NCBI GenBank assembly: GCA_022577435.1
Contig: JAKOON010000022.1
Coordinates: 9,763,230-9,827,229 of the forward strand
Source of the DNA: Embiotoca jacksoni
Lineage: Eukaryota; Chordata; Actinopteri; Embiotocidae
Direction: 5' to 3'
Length of the DNA stretch: 64,000 nucleotides
The notes beneath the pieces are model-generated. The model was not told where the DNA came from. It ran no database searches and saw only the letters and a list, made by a program, of their open reading frames with translations. A program made the position numbers and the translations under genes. This document shows positions 46,721 to 59,289 of the stretch, piece after piece. Every line of letters begins with the position of its first letter. Positions within the stretch are counted from its first letter, which is position 1.

Positions 46721-49126
46721 CATCCAAAAAATAAAAGAGGGGACAGGAACTTAATGATGCTTCATTTTCAGCTGGGAAAATAGAGAAAAATTTAATTCTT
46801 GAATTTTAAACTGTTTCTCGGTCCCACGGCATACTGCCACAGAATCCTCCAAAAAACACACAATAACACACACACACACACACCAGGATTACTGCTTCTT
46901 ATCTATGAGAGACGGGACCTGAGGCGCTACCTACAAACACTTAATCAAAAACCAAGTTCAACTCATGGCAGCCAGTGACTGTTAGAAATAGAGAGTGATG
47001 GAGAGAGTGCAGAATGCAAATTGTAAATGTTGGGAGTCTGTCAATGTGGGAGTGCGAGTGTGTGAGTGTGTACAGTAGTGCTGACTCTCAATGCCAGTAA
47101 ATAATTCCCTGGTAAAAAAAAAAAAAAAAAGAAGTTAAATAAAATGAAAGAAATTTAGAGTTTTGACTGAGAATGAAACTTATGTCAATTGACAAATAGT
47201 TTTTAGGCTAACCAATGAGATTTTAATTGTTTTCAAAAGCACATGAATCACCAAGCCACAACCAATCATGTCATCTTTATGTTTAAGGAGACATTTCGAT
47301 GTGTCGGGGGACTGTACATTTTTTATTTCTAACCCGACGTTCCTAAACCTCATACTGTGTGTAAAAGTGAAATGATACTTCACCAATTTAACCTTTTGTT
47401 GGATAAGCAGCTCCACTCAATGGAAGCAATTTCTTTCATATTTCTAAAGATGGATGGTGTTTCTCATAAGCTAGCCTGTGAAGATTTAAATAAAATGTCA
47501 TAATTGCAAGTAAACTGTTAAATTTAGGCTAACAAGACCAACTATCAGAACACGAGCACTGGCCTCACAGACTACTTTTGCGATATTCTTTCATGGCACC
47601 AACTAGTTTGCTTCATTACTATCTACTATATAAAAAAACTAATTTCAATAACCTGACTGCATCCACAGTCACACGTTTTCATTGTAAAATGCATAACTTT
47701 TGCTACGTTTGCACAGGAGTAAATCTTACCAGCATCAGTGAGCCACAGCATTTACCATACGCAGCCTCTACTCCAGATAAACAAAACATCCACTTTTGTG
47801 TTTTTAATCTAGTTATATATTTACAACTACAGCAGATTAATCATCAGAGTCTGCTGGCCATGGAGTTATCACACAACCTTCTCTCACTATTGCAGTTTAT
47901 CAGTATGTAACTGTTCTGCATATCTTGTTGACGTTATCACGTTAACTCTTCTTCCTTCAGATTCCCTTCCTCTGTCTTTTGTCTTTGCCCATTTCCCACT
48001 CTTGGTCCTGATGCGGCAATCAAGTAGAATAACTAATTTATCAGGTCTGATGGCAGCAGGGGGTGTATTGTGCACCGGTGGGGGGTGCTTGGTTAGGCTG
48101 AATGCGAGTCTTTGGGCTACTGCCCTGTTGTAAGGTCATTGTAATTAAGTCTTGGCTCACACTGGTGGACTGTGCCTTTGAGGTTCAAATGTCTTTCCCC
48201 TCCATCTCCAAAAGTCCTTTTCTGCACGATTTGATTATGAGATCATACAAAACAGTTTTATCCCACACCAAATATTAGGCTCTGTCTGTGAATATTGATT
48301 TATCTGTGGACTCTGTAGATCTGGAATGAGTTAGATTCCCCTAACTTCCTCAGTGATTACTTTGTGGAAATAGAATATTAGAGTTTCAGTGATTGCTGTG
48401 GATGGAAAGCGCACGGCTCGACTGAACACTTAAGATTGCTAATCTAGGATCCTAAACTTGCTCTAACTTCAATTACAGGATTCTGGAGTGAGAAAGGGGG
48501 GGAAAAAAAGCGCAGATGACCTATTGATAAATTTACGGTTATATCTGTGCCATCTTTCTCCCGCTCTCCATTTCTTTTTAGCTTCCTCTTATATCCCCTG
48601 AAAGCTGAGAAGTAGGGAAAAGATGCTGTAGTCAGCCTTGCCCACTCCACATCCAGCTCGTCTCCTTGACCAAAAGTCATACACCACATCAAGTCAAGTT
48701 CACTCCAATAAAAGCACTGGGCTCAGTCAGTCCCCTCTCTGATGGCAAGCTAGTCCAGATGTGGCTGCTGTTTGCCAGTCCCCATGGTGTTTTTCTGTGT
48801 GCGTCATTGTGCTGAGGGGCCCCAGGTGTTATGGACAATTTTATGTCTAGACTCTGCCATGCTCCCTTTTACACTCTCTCTACTCTGTCTCCATCCATTT
48901 TCTCTTGTTTTTGGTGGATGAGTAAACAGGTTTTTCCTTCCAGATGGGAAGAATCTTGTCAACCACCAATCTCAGTGCAGAGCCTAAAAAAAAAAAAAAT
49001 CCCCTTAAAGCTCCAACTTTTGACTCAACTGAGTGAACTGCTGACTTCAACTGTGTGCCAACAATACTGTTGAATGGGTGTGCACTTTATCACTCTTGGT
49101 GGTTGTTGTGCTCCAGGAAATGCTCA
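46721..49126. other. No gene seen; unassigned
   Basis: A short CA tract lies at about 46866-46883, a 17-base A run at about 47114-47131, and another A run at about 48986-48998. A POU octamer ATGCAAAT is at 47014-47021. The + frame of 110 codons at 47578-47910 has no recognised domain. Confidence 0.5.
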
Positions 49127-49558
49127 TTATGAGAGTTTAAATTCAGCATTTCTGGTGACATGATGCAGGAAGCTCGGTGTATTTTTTCTGATTGTAGTCT
49201 TGCAGTTTTCAAACAATTGTGATTTAATTCCGCCAAATGCTGAGACCACATTAAGGAATCCAAAATCTGCCGCCACTATGAGCACATTAATGAAGAGTTT
49301 CTGGATAGAAACATAATCTCCAACATATCCCAAATTATCAGATGATTGTACATTATTTAGTTGCTTTTCTAAAAAAAAAAAAAAATATTCGAGACCCCTC
49401 TTAATCAAGTCATCAATACCTGCCCTCTGCAGGTCAACAACACTGATATTGTGTCCAAAATTTAAAGTATGAAACACTGACGACAAACACACAGAAACAC
49501 ATAAGACCAGAACAATTATGTACCAAAGCAGAGGGATCTTATAGTTTTTCCAGGACAA
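49127..49558 (-). other. Open frame of 143 codons with hydrophobic N-terminus, unknown
   Basis: The frame starts with a short positive stretch and a hydrophobic segment of about 20 residues (positions 9-30), which resembles a signal anchor. A polar middle follows with a Phe run encoded by the homopolymer at about 49371-49385, and a second moderately hydrophobic stretch around residues 88-108. I recognise no family. Three more minus-strand open frames lie just upstream (49516-49704, 49850-50035, 50289-50567). A frame of this length is expected occasionally by chance. Confidence 0.15.
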
Positions 49559-51067
49559 ATCACATGTTCGGAAAAACCCACAATGTTACATAATACCAGA
49601 GGCCCGGTAAAAGGGGCCACTGACTGGTGAAGCTCCACTATTGGGTATACAGCATCTGCTAATTTCCAAGACACACGCACATCAGTGCAGACACACGCAC
49701 ACAAAGTAGTGTTTCCATCACTTCACAGGACATTCATTTCCTTTGCGAATTCCCATAACAAGAACTACTGTACCTAAGCCTAACTTAAACCAAGTCCTAA
49801 ATTAAATAATTTACATTACGAGGATTTATTTTTCATTCTCCCAATGTGACTATATAACCTGCCCCAGTAAAATGAGTAACACATGAACACACACACAATC
49901 GCACATTGAAGAGAATTCAGTCCATGTGTAGGAGATTCTTCTGTGACCACAGTGATTCCACTCACTGGGAGTTACTGTTCCCACAGGGAGGACAAAGATG
50001 GCCAGATGATCAAGATGTCCAGTTCCAATACTCAAAAGGATCTTTCTCTTAAAAAAAAAAAAAAAAAAAACTATTGGAACTGAACTTCTGTGTTGTATCT
50101 TCTATTTCATTAAATAATGTCAAAAGAAATATTGGAGTTTAATCCACAAACAACCTCATTCAGGTTCATTTTGCCCAAACTAAGCTTCAGAAATCCTCTC
50201 CTCTGTGACAGTGCTCAAAAACACACAAATCCAAACACCGTTAAGTTCAGTATGAACGTAAATAATAAACCCAACAAACTGAACTGGACTAAAGCCGCCA
50301 TTGCCCAGTTACAATAATGTTGTTTTCCCCTTTGAGACTACTGCAGTGGCAAACAACAATCACAGATATGTCTGGAAACTTTACTTTTTTTTTTTGAATT
50401 TTTAAAATATCAAAGAGAAGCTTTCCAACCATTTGTGCTATGTTTGATCTTTGTGACATGATGAACACAGGCACCCGACAATATACCAGGCTCTTATTCC
50501 ACTTACATAACAGAGGGATTAGAACTTTTTTTTTTTTTTTTTTCCTTTGCCTCAAAATGCTCCTCACATGTCTGACAGTGGGCTGAGCTGCATTTCAACT
50601 AGCGGTGTACTGTGGCGTATCTTTGAACAACCAAACAACTCAAGTGAAGTGCCTGCAGTCCTTTAAGCACTTTATCCTCAGAGTTTCATTGGGCAACAGA
50701 CAGGCAAAAAAAAAAAAAAAAGAAAACAAGACAAAAAATGCAAATGAACCCTTCAACACTTCTGCATGCCATTCAAAAACCACCACAAAAAGGCAGAGTA
50801 CATTTAAAATGTTTTAGAATGCCAGACTCATAACTGCACTTTACAACAATGGGGAGAAAAAAAGAGATGGGGGAAGTGATAGAGCGAGAGTTAGAGAGAT
50901 ATGTTCTTTTCTGAGGCTCCTTGGTGTCGCGTTGGGGATTCCTTGTGTCTCATCGTCTTGTTTAGAGTGCATTAGCAGCCAATGACACAGCCTCCCTCCC
51001 TCCTCATCGCTCTATTTTTCTTGTTGTCGGGGAGAGTGTCCTGAGGCAATAAAAGCAACCATCAGCA
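49559..51067. other. Unassigned; minus-strand open frames and homopolymers
   Basis: An 11-bp perfect inverted repeat (CAGTTCCAATA at 50020-50030, its complement at 50072-50082) encloses a 19-base A run. A T run lies at about 50526-50543 and an A run at about 50706-50721. An ATGCAAAT octamer lies at 50738-50745. Several minus-strand open frames occur, but no product is recognised. Confidence 0.4.
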
Positions 51068-51107
51068 CTCCTCCTCCTCCTCCTCCTCCTCCTCCACCTC
51101 CTCCTCT
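51068..51107. repeat. (CTC)n microsatellite
   Basis: About 13 CTC/TCC triplets with one ACC break near 51095. The poly-Glu frame on the minus strand is an artefact. Confidence 0.95.
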
Positions 51108-51860
51108 TCATGCTGAGATACGCCAGGGCCTAATTTTCCATCAGCAAAGCATGAAATCAAGAGAGAATGCCACACAACAAGCACTCTTATGAGGGGACAC
51201 TTTGCCAGTTCACCCACCCACACAAGCATACACACACAGGCACTCACGCGCAACACACCGACACAGAGACACATCCTAACTTCTGAATAAATTATGAAAT
51301 CAAGCAGATGCTAAGCTAAAGTGACAATCAGATGCTTGTTGATGAGAGCGTAAATGTGACTTTGGGAAATGGCTTTATGAAAAGCATGAAATAATTGTAT
51401 GAAATTTGTATTTTCAGACTTTGTGTCTCTTTGAAACAAAGATGATGCTGTGCTTTGAACATGTTTAACAGGTCACTGCATTCAAATGTGTGGTGTAGCG
51501 TGTTGCAATGTAGTTTTGCTGCATGTCTCAGAAATGTACAAATACAATTCAATGAAACTGCTGGAATGGTCTCAAATAATTGACTGTCCTAAATCACAAA
51601 AATGTCACCATCATCATCATACAACCAAGCCGCTCTCCGGTCAAAATGTACATATAAAAACAGAGAGTGTAGTCATGCTATCACACAGTGTTACATGTAC
51701 TGCGTTGTTTGCAGCGTCTCCATTAATTGACGCCGCGATGAGCGAGGCTGCTGTAGAGGGAATCCAGTTCTGAAATTCCCATTTTAAATACTCCTTCAAT
51801 CCACCTGAACACACATCTGACAATTAGAATATGTCCTGAGTTTACCTTCAAGTGAACTTC
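51108..51860. other. No gene seen
   Basis: Unassigned AT-rich DNA. An ATC triplet stretch lies near 51608-51619. Confidence 0.5.
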
Positions 51861-52140
51861 GGTTGCAGATCTGCTACAGTTAACAGATGTTCCCTAAAAG
51901 CCTCACATGCAAGTTATCGCCATAGATGCTACAATTTGCCAATGTTCCCTAAACACCTCACGTGAGTATTGGTGCCAGTTGATGCTAGCTGGCTGCCTGC
52001 GAACACAGAGGCCTTCAGTCACTGCAGCGTACGCAACCCAGACAAATATGTGGCCAAAAATTGGTTTGAAAAGGTGTAAGATGTAACGTAAGCTTTACCA
52101 AAGTTAAAACCGAGGGATTTTGTCTATGTGGACGGGCGGC
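51861..52140 (+). repeat. Dispersed repeat, copy B (partner at 9081-9345)
   Basis: Aligned by eye to copy A in the same orientation over about 270 bp, with many substitutions and small gaps. The internal duplication is clearer here: CTACAGTTAACAGATGTTCC near 51874 and CTACAATTTGCCAATGTTCC near 51928 head two units about 55 bp apart, both continuing into CCTAAA--CCTCAC. No coding capacity is visible. The divergence shows an old element. Confidence 0.75.
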
Positions 52141-53830
52141 CGGAGTAGATGCTCCATGGTAGATGCTGTGGCGCACTGAGGCTGATGGGATTTACTCCTG
52201 TGTAAAGGCTTTTGCTTGATAATAGAGAGTATCAAAGCATGGGGTCAGTGCCATAAAAGTCAAATCGAATTTCAGTACCCGGCCCAGGTGAAGATTAGGA
52301 GCTTCTTTTTTTTAGTCTCCTTTGGACAGTACAACGTCTCTTGCAAAAAGGAGTGAGTTCAGAGGCACTGTGGTGGAATGTGGAGTCCAAATTTGTCGTT
52401 TCCTATCTATTGCATTATATCTACTTTTTGCCAACTGTAAATGTAGCATGTAGTACCATCAAAATGACATAGTCAAACAAAAAATGAAGTTCATCCACTG
52501 TACTTTCTTCTAAAAATCCCACATTATGATACTTTGTATATGATCTTATGATTACAGACACGTAAATTAGAATATACCTTTTAGAAATGAGGCGAAATTA
52601 CAGTCATAGAGTCCAAAATCTCCAATTACTTCACACTGTAGAGTGCCTTACGATATAAAATGTTCATTGTGCAGAGAGTAACAAATGAAGGAGCAAGAAA
52701 TCCATTTCAGAAACAGCTTGATTCTCACCAAGATATTTTCCTCCATACCTTCCATACAATTTGTGTACATCAACAGCAGGAGCATGATACATGAGTGGTG
52801 TTGTTTACAGTATTCAGGCTGTGGCCAAATCCATGTCCACATACCTAAAATGTGATCATGAATGCCAAACAGGCTCCTTCAGAGCAGTGCTGTATATGGA
52901 TATGGAGTTCAGGTGATTTTCTGACCTGACTTTGAAAAAAGTGACAGTTTATGCAAGTTTTTGTGACAGGATATATTAGGTCACAGTTGTAGCAATGGCC
53001 AGACAGTCTAATTATCTGTCTGGGTTGCACAAGAAGACTAAGAAGACAGACGAGCAGAAAAATAAGCTCCTATAAAAGAAGTGGCTCAAGATGGCCAGCG
53101 CTGCTTTTTTTTTTTTTTTTTTTTTTGTAGATCATCCGGCCAAGCAGAGACACTGAGCCGATGTTATCGAGAGCAACTACCAAGCTAAACTCAACAGTGC
53201 TGTATCTCAGTTTCCTATCTATGGAAAAATAAGGCAGTTAGTTATTAGGACAGTAACACTGACAAACACTACAGAGAGTGGAAAACTCTTTCTCTTCTAC
53301 ACACACAAACACAGAGAAGAAAAAGATCTCACAGCGCTGACTGACAAAGATGCCCTGCAATATAGATGACGAGAACAAAGCTTCTCATAACAAACTCCAG
53401 TCATATTGAGACGATTTCCTTTTCAATAATGAATCGCCATCAGCACCACGCGTCAATACCGCCTCTGTGTTGTGTGTGCACGCATGTGTATGTCTGCGAG
53501 TGGAAAGAGAGAGGAAAAAAAAAGGAAAAACATCTATCCTCATCGAGAACAAAACTTCTATATTTAATCTGCACTGAGAACAAGCAGGCATGCAAAGTCA
53601 AAAACAAAACGGGGATGGCAAGCTGAGGCTTTCTGTGGCATGCAAATCACATCCGGACCAACCAGCTGCTGTGCAGCTTATCCCCCACATCTTTGTGATT
53701 GACAGGATTTTTTAAATGTGTAGATTATAAATATTTATAATTGACTTAATATTGACTCTATTCTCTCTGTTTGGTTGAACTTGTGTGGAGAAAAGAAAAA
53801 AATAAGGGGCAAAAAAAAAAAGCTTTAATT
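52141..53830. other. No gene seen; poly-T run
   Basis: A T run lies at 53105-53126 and an ATGCAAAT octamer at 53640-53647. The rest is AT-rich and unassigned. Open frames of 60-86 codons are unrecognisable. Confidence 0.5.
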
Positions 53831-53873
53831 CCCCCCCCCCCCCCCCCCCCAAAAAAAAAAAAAAAAAAAAAAA
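53831..53873 (+). repeat. Poly-C run joined directly to poly-A run
   Basis: Twenty C at 53831-53850 are followed without a break by 23 A at 53851-53873. An A-rich stretch precedes them at about 53810-53822. Two adjoining homopolymers of this length are unusual and error-prone to sequence, so the lengths may be approximate. Confidence 0.9.
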
Positions 53874-53924
53874 GCACAATACCACAATCCAGTTCATCTG
53901 TGGCTCCATATTCACATAAATAAC

Positions 53925-54290
53925 TCTCCATGGGCGCCCCGTAGTGTGTGTGTATGAATGTTCAGTAGCCTGTTTTCCTCACTGACGCTAATTAACATTA
54001 CATTGAGCTTTCCGTAGTTGTCACGTATCCTTGAGAGTTCGGCTGTTCTCGGAGAGGTCAGCGCGGCCACTGTTAAGTCCTGCTTGCCTTATATAAAAGG
54101 TGACAGTTGGAAACATGGGCCGGATCTCCAAAAATTGCCCCAATAAAAGCACAGCGAGTCAGTCTGATCACGCCTGGGACAGGCGCCTAGTCTGGAGAAA
54201 GGGCAAATATTTAGAGTGGTGTCGGAGAGCTTGCCCTGTTGTCGTAGCTCCCACTTTTTCTTTTATTTTGCTCCAGTAACCGACAGAATC
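53925..54290. promoter_or_regulatory. Candidate conserved element with TATA-like box
   Basis: Complex, repeat-free block with ACGCTAATTAACATTAC near 53983 and several CpG steps at 54022-54070. A TATATAAAAGG word at 54089-54099 fits the TATA box consensus on the + strand; a start about 30 bp downstream would be near 54125. A CCAATAAAAGC word at about 54140 lies just after. No exon or start codon can be tied to it, so it may be an enhancer with a chance TATA word. Confidence 0.35.
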
Positions 54291-55999
54291 GTATGAACAC
54301 AAATGACCACAAACATACTTGTACACACTCTTAGGTGCTGACCTCCGAGCATTTCAGCCTCAGTGTACAGCTGCTGTTGGCGTCCTGTCCTGTGTCGCTC
54401 TATGATCCTGTTGACTGATGAGAAAAGAGGACATTTTCAGATGTTCTGTTGGTTTTTGCTAAAGACTTTGAGATGACAAAGATACGACTGAGGAGCCATG
54501 AAAAAAAAAAAAAGTGATCACACAGTCCAGTTCCAGCAGAAGAGTTGGATTTAGGACTAGTGGAGGAAACCCTGCCAGTACAGAACCAGGATGGGCCCGA
54601 GCTCTAAGAAATTGAAATAGGCTTTGGCCTTTGATTGAATTGCGCTATGTGAGCTCACCGCACTGTATAAGCCATGTCTGTTTCTGTCTGTCTAACTCTC
54701 TTTCAGCTCCACATCAAAAAGGCCATCTGCAGTAAAAAGCCAACACACCATGCACTCCCATCTCATCCACAAGTTTCCTCTGCCCAGCATCCAGACACGG
54801 CACCGCCCACCGTCTCATCAATTTTCCTCTTTGATTTCATCCCCGAGTGAAACTAAAGTGGCATTACAAAGTTTTATTTTGCAACAGAGCAACTTTTACA
54901 ACTGAAACTGGGAGGAAATCAGAAACAAAAGTCTCTTATTAAAAAAAAAAAAAAAAGTGGTGCCAAACAAATACACAAGGATTTATTTTATAGTCTCAAT
55001 AATGCAAAATGCTTCCAATCCCACAGAGCATTAGGATTTAAAGTGAGCATGAAACACAAACCCTTCAAGCAGATTAAATTTCAAATCAAGCAGGCCATGT
55101 AAATGATGTGGTGACAGGGGGCCCAGTGCAATTAGCATGCCAGGCTAGTGTTAAAGCAATTAGGCAAAACAGACGGCAAGAGCACCAGGGCTAAGCATAG
55201 GAAGGGAGGAAGGACGAATATTTCCATATTGTTCTTCAGGACATGAGTGCATGCGAGTCAGTGTGTGCGCGTGATGAGCCGGTGCATGTACAGTTGGTTT
55301 TGAGGTCGTTCGGCACTCAACTTGTGGATTTCTCGGAGGGAATCAGAGGTTAATGGGAAGTAGACTTTGTTTACTGACAGCCTATCCAGCCATTTTGGAA
55401 AGCGAGGACAGGGGAGGGACTAAACACTGTGTTTTTTTGTGGCAAAAATAAAAAAATAAAAAGGAAATAGAAAACACTGACTCTTCATGTTGCTTAGGGG
55501 AATCACAAAAACATTTACTGGTAAACAAGCCCAGAGCGGAAACTCTGGAAGCCACTTTGGGGAAAAAAAGCAGACACATTTGGGCAAATCTCTCAGGTGT
55601 AGCCATCAAAAGCACTGTCGGCTTGTACACAGAGACGTGGCAGAAAGGACCACCTGGAGACGAGGAGTGACATTCGTTTGAGCGTAAATTACTCAAACAA
55701 GCATGCCGGGGAATGGCATTTAATACTTGATATTTCCCTGTGGGAACAGTGGTGGATGCCTCTAATTCAAACAAAGAGTTACTATACACAGACACTACTT
55801 AAAAACAAACATACATTAGAGTACACGGGAAGTTGTGTATGGTGAGACGAGGGCCTTTTGGGATGCAAAGTAGGACAGCGACTCATCTGTCTCGTGCAAT
55901 GCGGGAAGAAATGTAGTAATAAGGAGGAGAAGCAGGATTTTATTGTATTCCCCTGATTGTTATGTTTTGTTCCAGTACACATACATACACGTCATGTGT
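54291..55999. other. No gene seen; partly CNE-like
   Basis: A pyrimidine tract ends in TTTCAG at about 54707 and is followed by 47 open codons on +, but the product is not recognised. A runs lie at about 54501-54513 and 54940-54956. The block 55000-55180 is complex and could be conserved (GTGCAATTAGCATGCCAGGC near 55126, AAAGCAATTAGGC near 55153). Confidence 0.4.
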
Positions 56000-56056
56000 G
56001 TTGTGCTCATATTTTTATCTTTTTGTAAAGCACTTTGTAACTTCAATAAAACTGAC
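56000..56056 (+). mobile_element. Possible 3' tail of a LINE-type retrotransposon
   Basis: The segment reads TTTTTATCTTTTTGTAAAG then CACTTTGTAACTTC and AATAAAA. From memory this resembles the 3' end of a fish non-LTR retrotransposon, where a TTTGTAAAGCACTTTGTAA word precedes a short 3' repeat. Only about 55 bp can be matched, and the usual end of short tandem repeats is missing. It could also be an unrelated AATAAA-containing sequence. Confidence 0.35.
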
Positions 56057-59000
56057 TTAACTCGCATAATCGTGTTCTGTTGTTTGTTGTCTGTTGTCTG
56101 CACAGTCCAGTATGAGAGATACTACAGTGGTGGCTGACAACAGATACTGACCCTGGTCACTACATTTCCTTCCTACAAAAATAGCCAGATGGTCACCAGT
56201 TTAATGGTAACCCCAGTACAATCCAATAGAAGCCAATCTAATCTTATCTAACCTATCTTACATAATCAGTTTTTGTTGTGACTGAGGCACCGATTTAACA
56301 ATGGGATGAATTTTAAGAGAATATAGTCCTATGGTTGAATTCAATTACACTTTTTCCAAAGGTGTTTTTGATATTTTGGCTCCTTAATATATGCAAATAA
56401 GGTTGACAGAAATTAACAAGAACAGCATCAACTTCAATGAAATATGTAATAGATGATGAATGATATATTAAGAATTCAATGCTATAATCATGCAGGGTAC
56501 ATTAAAATATGTAACAATTGAATGTTTGAAAAGTACTGAAAATCATTAAATAACTTATATTTGTAAAGAGGTTACCCTGGCAGCATAAAATCAATGAAAC
56601 CCAACAGTTGCATAATCTGAATCTCTTTCACAATCATCGGTTTTCTGTGTACATACTGAAAACGGAGGAGGTCACATGACGAGGTTGAAGAGGAACTGCC
56701 TGCCACACGGTGGCATGTGAATATTTGCTGACTCTCAGAGTTTTGCTGCGTCCGGTGTTAGTCACAATGCATCTAAATAAGTTCCAACAAAATGCTCTGG
56801 TGTAAACCAGATATGTGTATTTCCCTTTCATATTCTCTTCCCATTAAAGTATGTGACCCGAGAGAACAGCCAATCCAGAACGTAACAGTATTTACTGTGT
56901 ATGTCAAGGGTTGCTTGGATACCACTTCCTTACTGTGTGTTGAAGTGACACCTAATTACAGAACTAAATGTGTACTAAGGCAAGGTAAATAATAAACCTC
57001 AATTCAGGAAAACGTAATGAACACAGCAGCAGTTTCTCTGAGTAAAAAGACGAAAGGCAGGGCTTTTGTCGATTTGAATGCTTCAGTTTACTTTTTCATC
57101 GACGCACAATTAGCATTTTAATTCCTCGTGGGGTAAAAAAAAAAAAAACATCACATGTAAGCATAAAAGGAGTGTAATCGCAACATGTGGATCATAGGAA
57201 ACTGTAATATCCTAATAATATCAGATTTTTGCTATTACATAGTTTAAATCTGCTACCAATGATTAATGCACTCTGAAAAAAACCTCATGAAATAACCCAG
57301 ACAGAGACTCCTTTAAAACAGTACTAATAAAGACAGCTTAATTAACGGAAATTTGGATTAAATGGAATTTCCAGAGACTGTAGTAATTAGTTCCTGTTCA
57401 AGTCACCGTCATGAATATATACTATGTAGTACAACCTAACAGCCTATGTAGCGCCATATGGTCGACATGGCCTATGGGGTTTGTGACAATTACTTTGTAG
57501 AAAGAGTCTTAGCCAAGCAGGTGAGGCAGTGTTTGGTTTACAGTGCTAGAAGTAGGCTTTATAGAAAGAGTGGGAGACAAAAAGAGAAAAAGAAGTCTCT
57601 CGTGAAAAGGCAGAAAGAGATTAAATGAGAGATCATCAAAAAGTAAGGTCAAATCTAACAGACAGAGAAAGAAGTCTTCCTCTCTTGAACAAAAAACACT
57701 CAAAACTGAGCAGCACAAGGAAGTCTGGCTTGTAGCCAAGTGAAATAAGTGACATGATCTAGTTGACTACTGTATCCTAGTTACACAAAGCCCCAAGAAG
57801 AAAAAAAAACAAAAAAACAGTGGATAATTACAAATCATTCCCAGACTGGGAACGTTTTCCTGCAAAACAGATATGACGACAGTGGTGAAGGATATCTGAC
57901 AAAACACAAAGTTGCAAACCTGTTTGATGACAACTTTTGGAAGAGTTCAAGTTCGACCGTGTGAAGTTGAACTCGAGACCACTGGATCACTGAATGAAGG
58001 TAGGTTACCTAATCAATCATAACTGTGCAGACCAGCAGCCACAACCAAATACGCAAGTACCGAGGAACAACATTTAACAGTGATTTCGCTACCTATTTAG
58101 AGCCAGTGGGCAGGGCACGCTGTAAAAGACACACCACAAGAGACTAAGTTACTAGAAGAGGCTTTACCTTTTTCAGTCAACCTGTGTCAACACAGGACCT
58201 TCATCAAAGTGGCGACAAGAAAAGACCATGTTTATTACAAAATGGCTGACTGTTTTCCACTAAACCTTCTTCATCTGCTTTTAGACATTATTCACTAAGA
58301 TTCTGCACAAGTACTGTGTGAAACGCACACTAGTGTAAAATCTGTTTTGTTTTGCTTAGTAGTAGTGTTATCCGTCTGTGCTGTGGTGTGGTGTAACAAC
58401 TTCAGTGGAGTTGTTTATGAGGCATGAAAAAAAACAGCCTGTTTAAATTCTACTCAGCTCGCTCTCAATAATTCCAAAATTGCAGGGTACTGTGCACACA
58501 AACGTTGGAGTCTGACATCTCACTCTGATTACACATCTTGAAATTTATGTCTGTTTACACATGTAACCCTCCCACAACGTCCAAAACCATCAAGTCATTA
58601 CTGTGGCTAACATTTGTCAGCCTGACTGGATGTTCTGCAAGTTCAGGAATATTTGCGGGCAACAATGTTTTGCTGATAACTTCGCTGATCGGCCTCTTAC
58701 TTTCAGTTAGACTTTGAGCCTGAAAGACACATAATGGTGCACAAGCATTATACCTTGGGGATGGAAAAGTGCATACTTGAGTGTAAACCAATGATCAACT
58801 AAGAGCTTGGTGGGATTATGTTGTGGCTTCCATGACAGTTTTATGACATGAGCTCGCCATGTTAATAAAGAGGAGTTTCTGCAGTTCAAAGCACGCCATG
58901 GTCCCGCAGTGGAAGCAGTGAAGTGGACTCTCTCAGCCAACAGTCAAAAAAACAAAACAACTGCATCTGTTTTAGCCATCACAACATGTATGGATTACAC

Positions 59001-59289
59001 AACTACAACAGGAAAAGTGTAAGGTCACACAATACAAAGAAGAAACAAGACTTGGTCTAAACCTGCTGCATGGCTGCACATTGTACAAAAAGCTAGAGGT
59101 TTTTTTTTTTAATTTGGAATCAGGGCTTTTAATTTGATAAAATGATTTAAAATGAGGGCTTCTATTTTGAAACAAGGGCTTTAAAAAAAAAAAAAATACT
59201 GGGAAATAAAAACACTCTAAAGAGAGACTGGCAAGAATCAATTGTGTCTCAGGTAGTCAGGGAGTGGAAGAGAGGAAATGTTTGCCTTC
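56057..59289. other. No gene seen; AT-rich unassigned
   Basis: Unassigned AT-rich DNA with an ATGCAAAT octamer at 56391-56398, A runs at about 57135-57148 and 59182-59195, and a T run at about 59100-59110. Minus-strand open frames of 76-89 codons at 57509-59241 show no family I can name. Confidence 0.5.

Noticed and set aside
54708..54848. Forty-seven open codons after a pyrimidine tract ending in CAG
   Set aside because: An open stretch of this size is common by chance. The product is not recognised and no donor or upstream exon can be linked.
58555..58940. Two overlapping minus-strand frames with protein-like text
   Set aside because: They lie in different frames, have no recognised family and no link between them, and their lengths (77-78 codons) are ordinary for chance.
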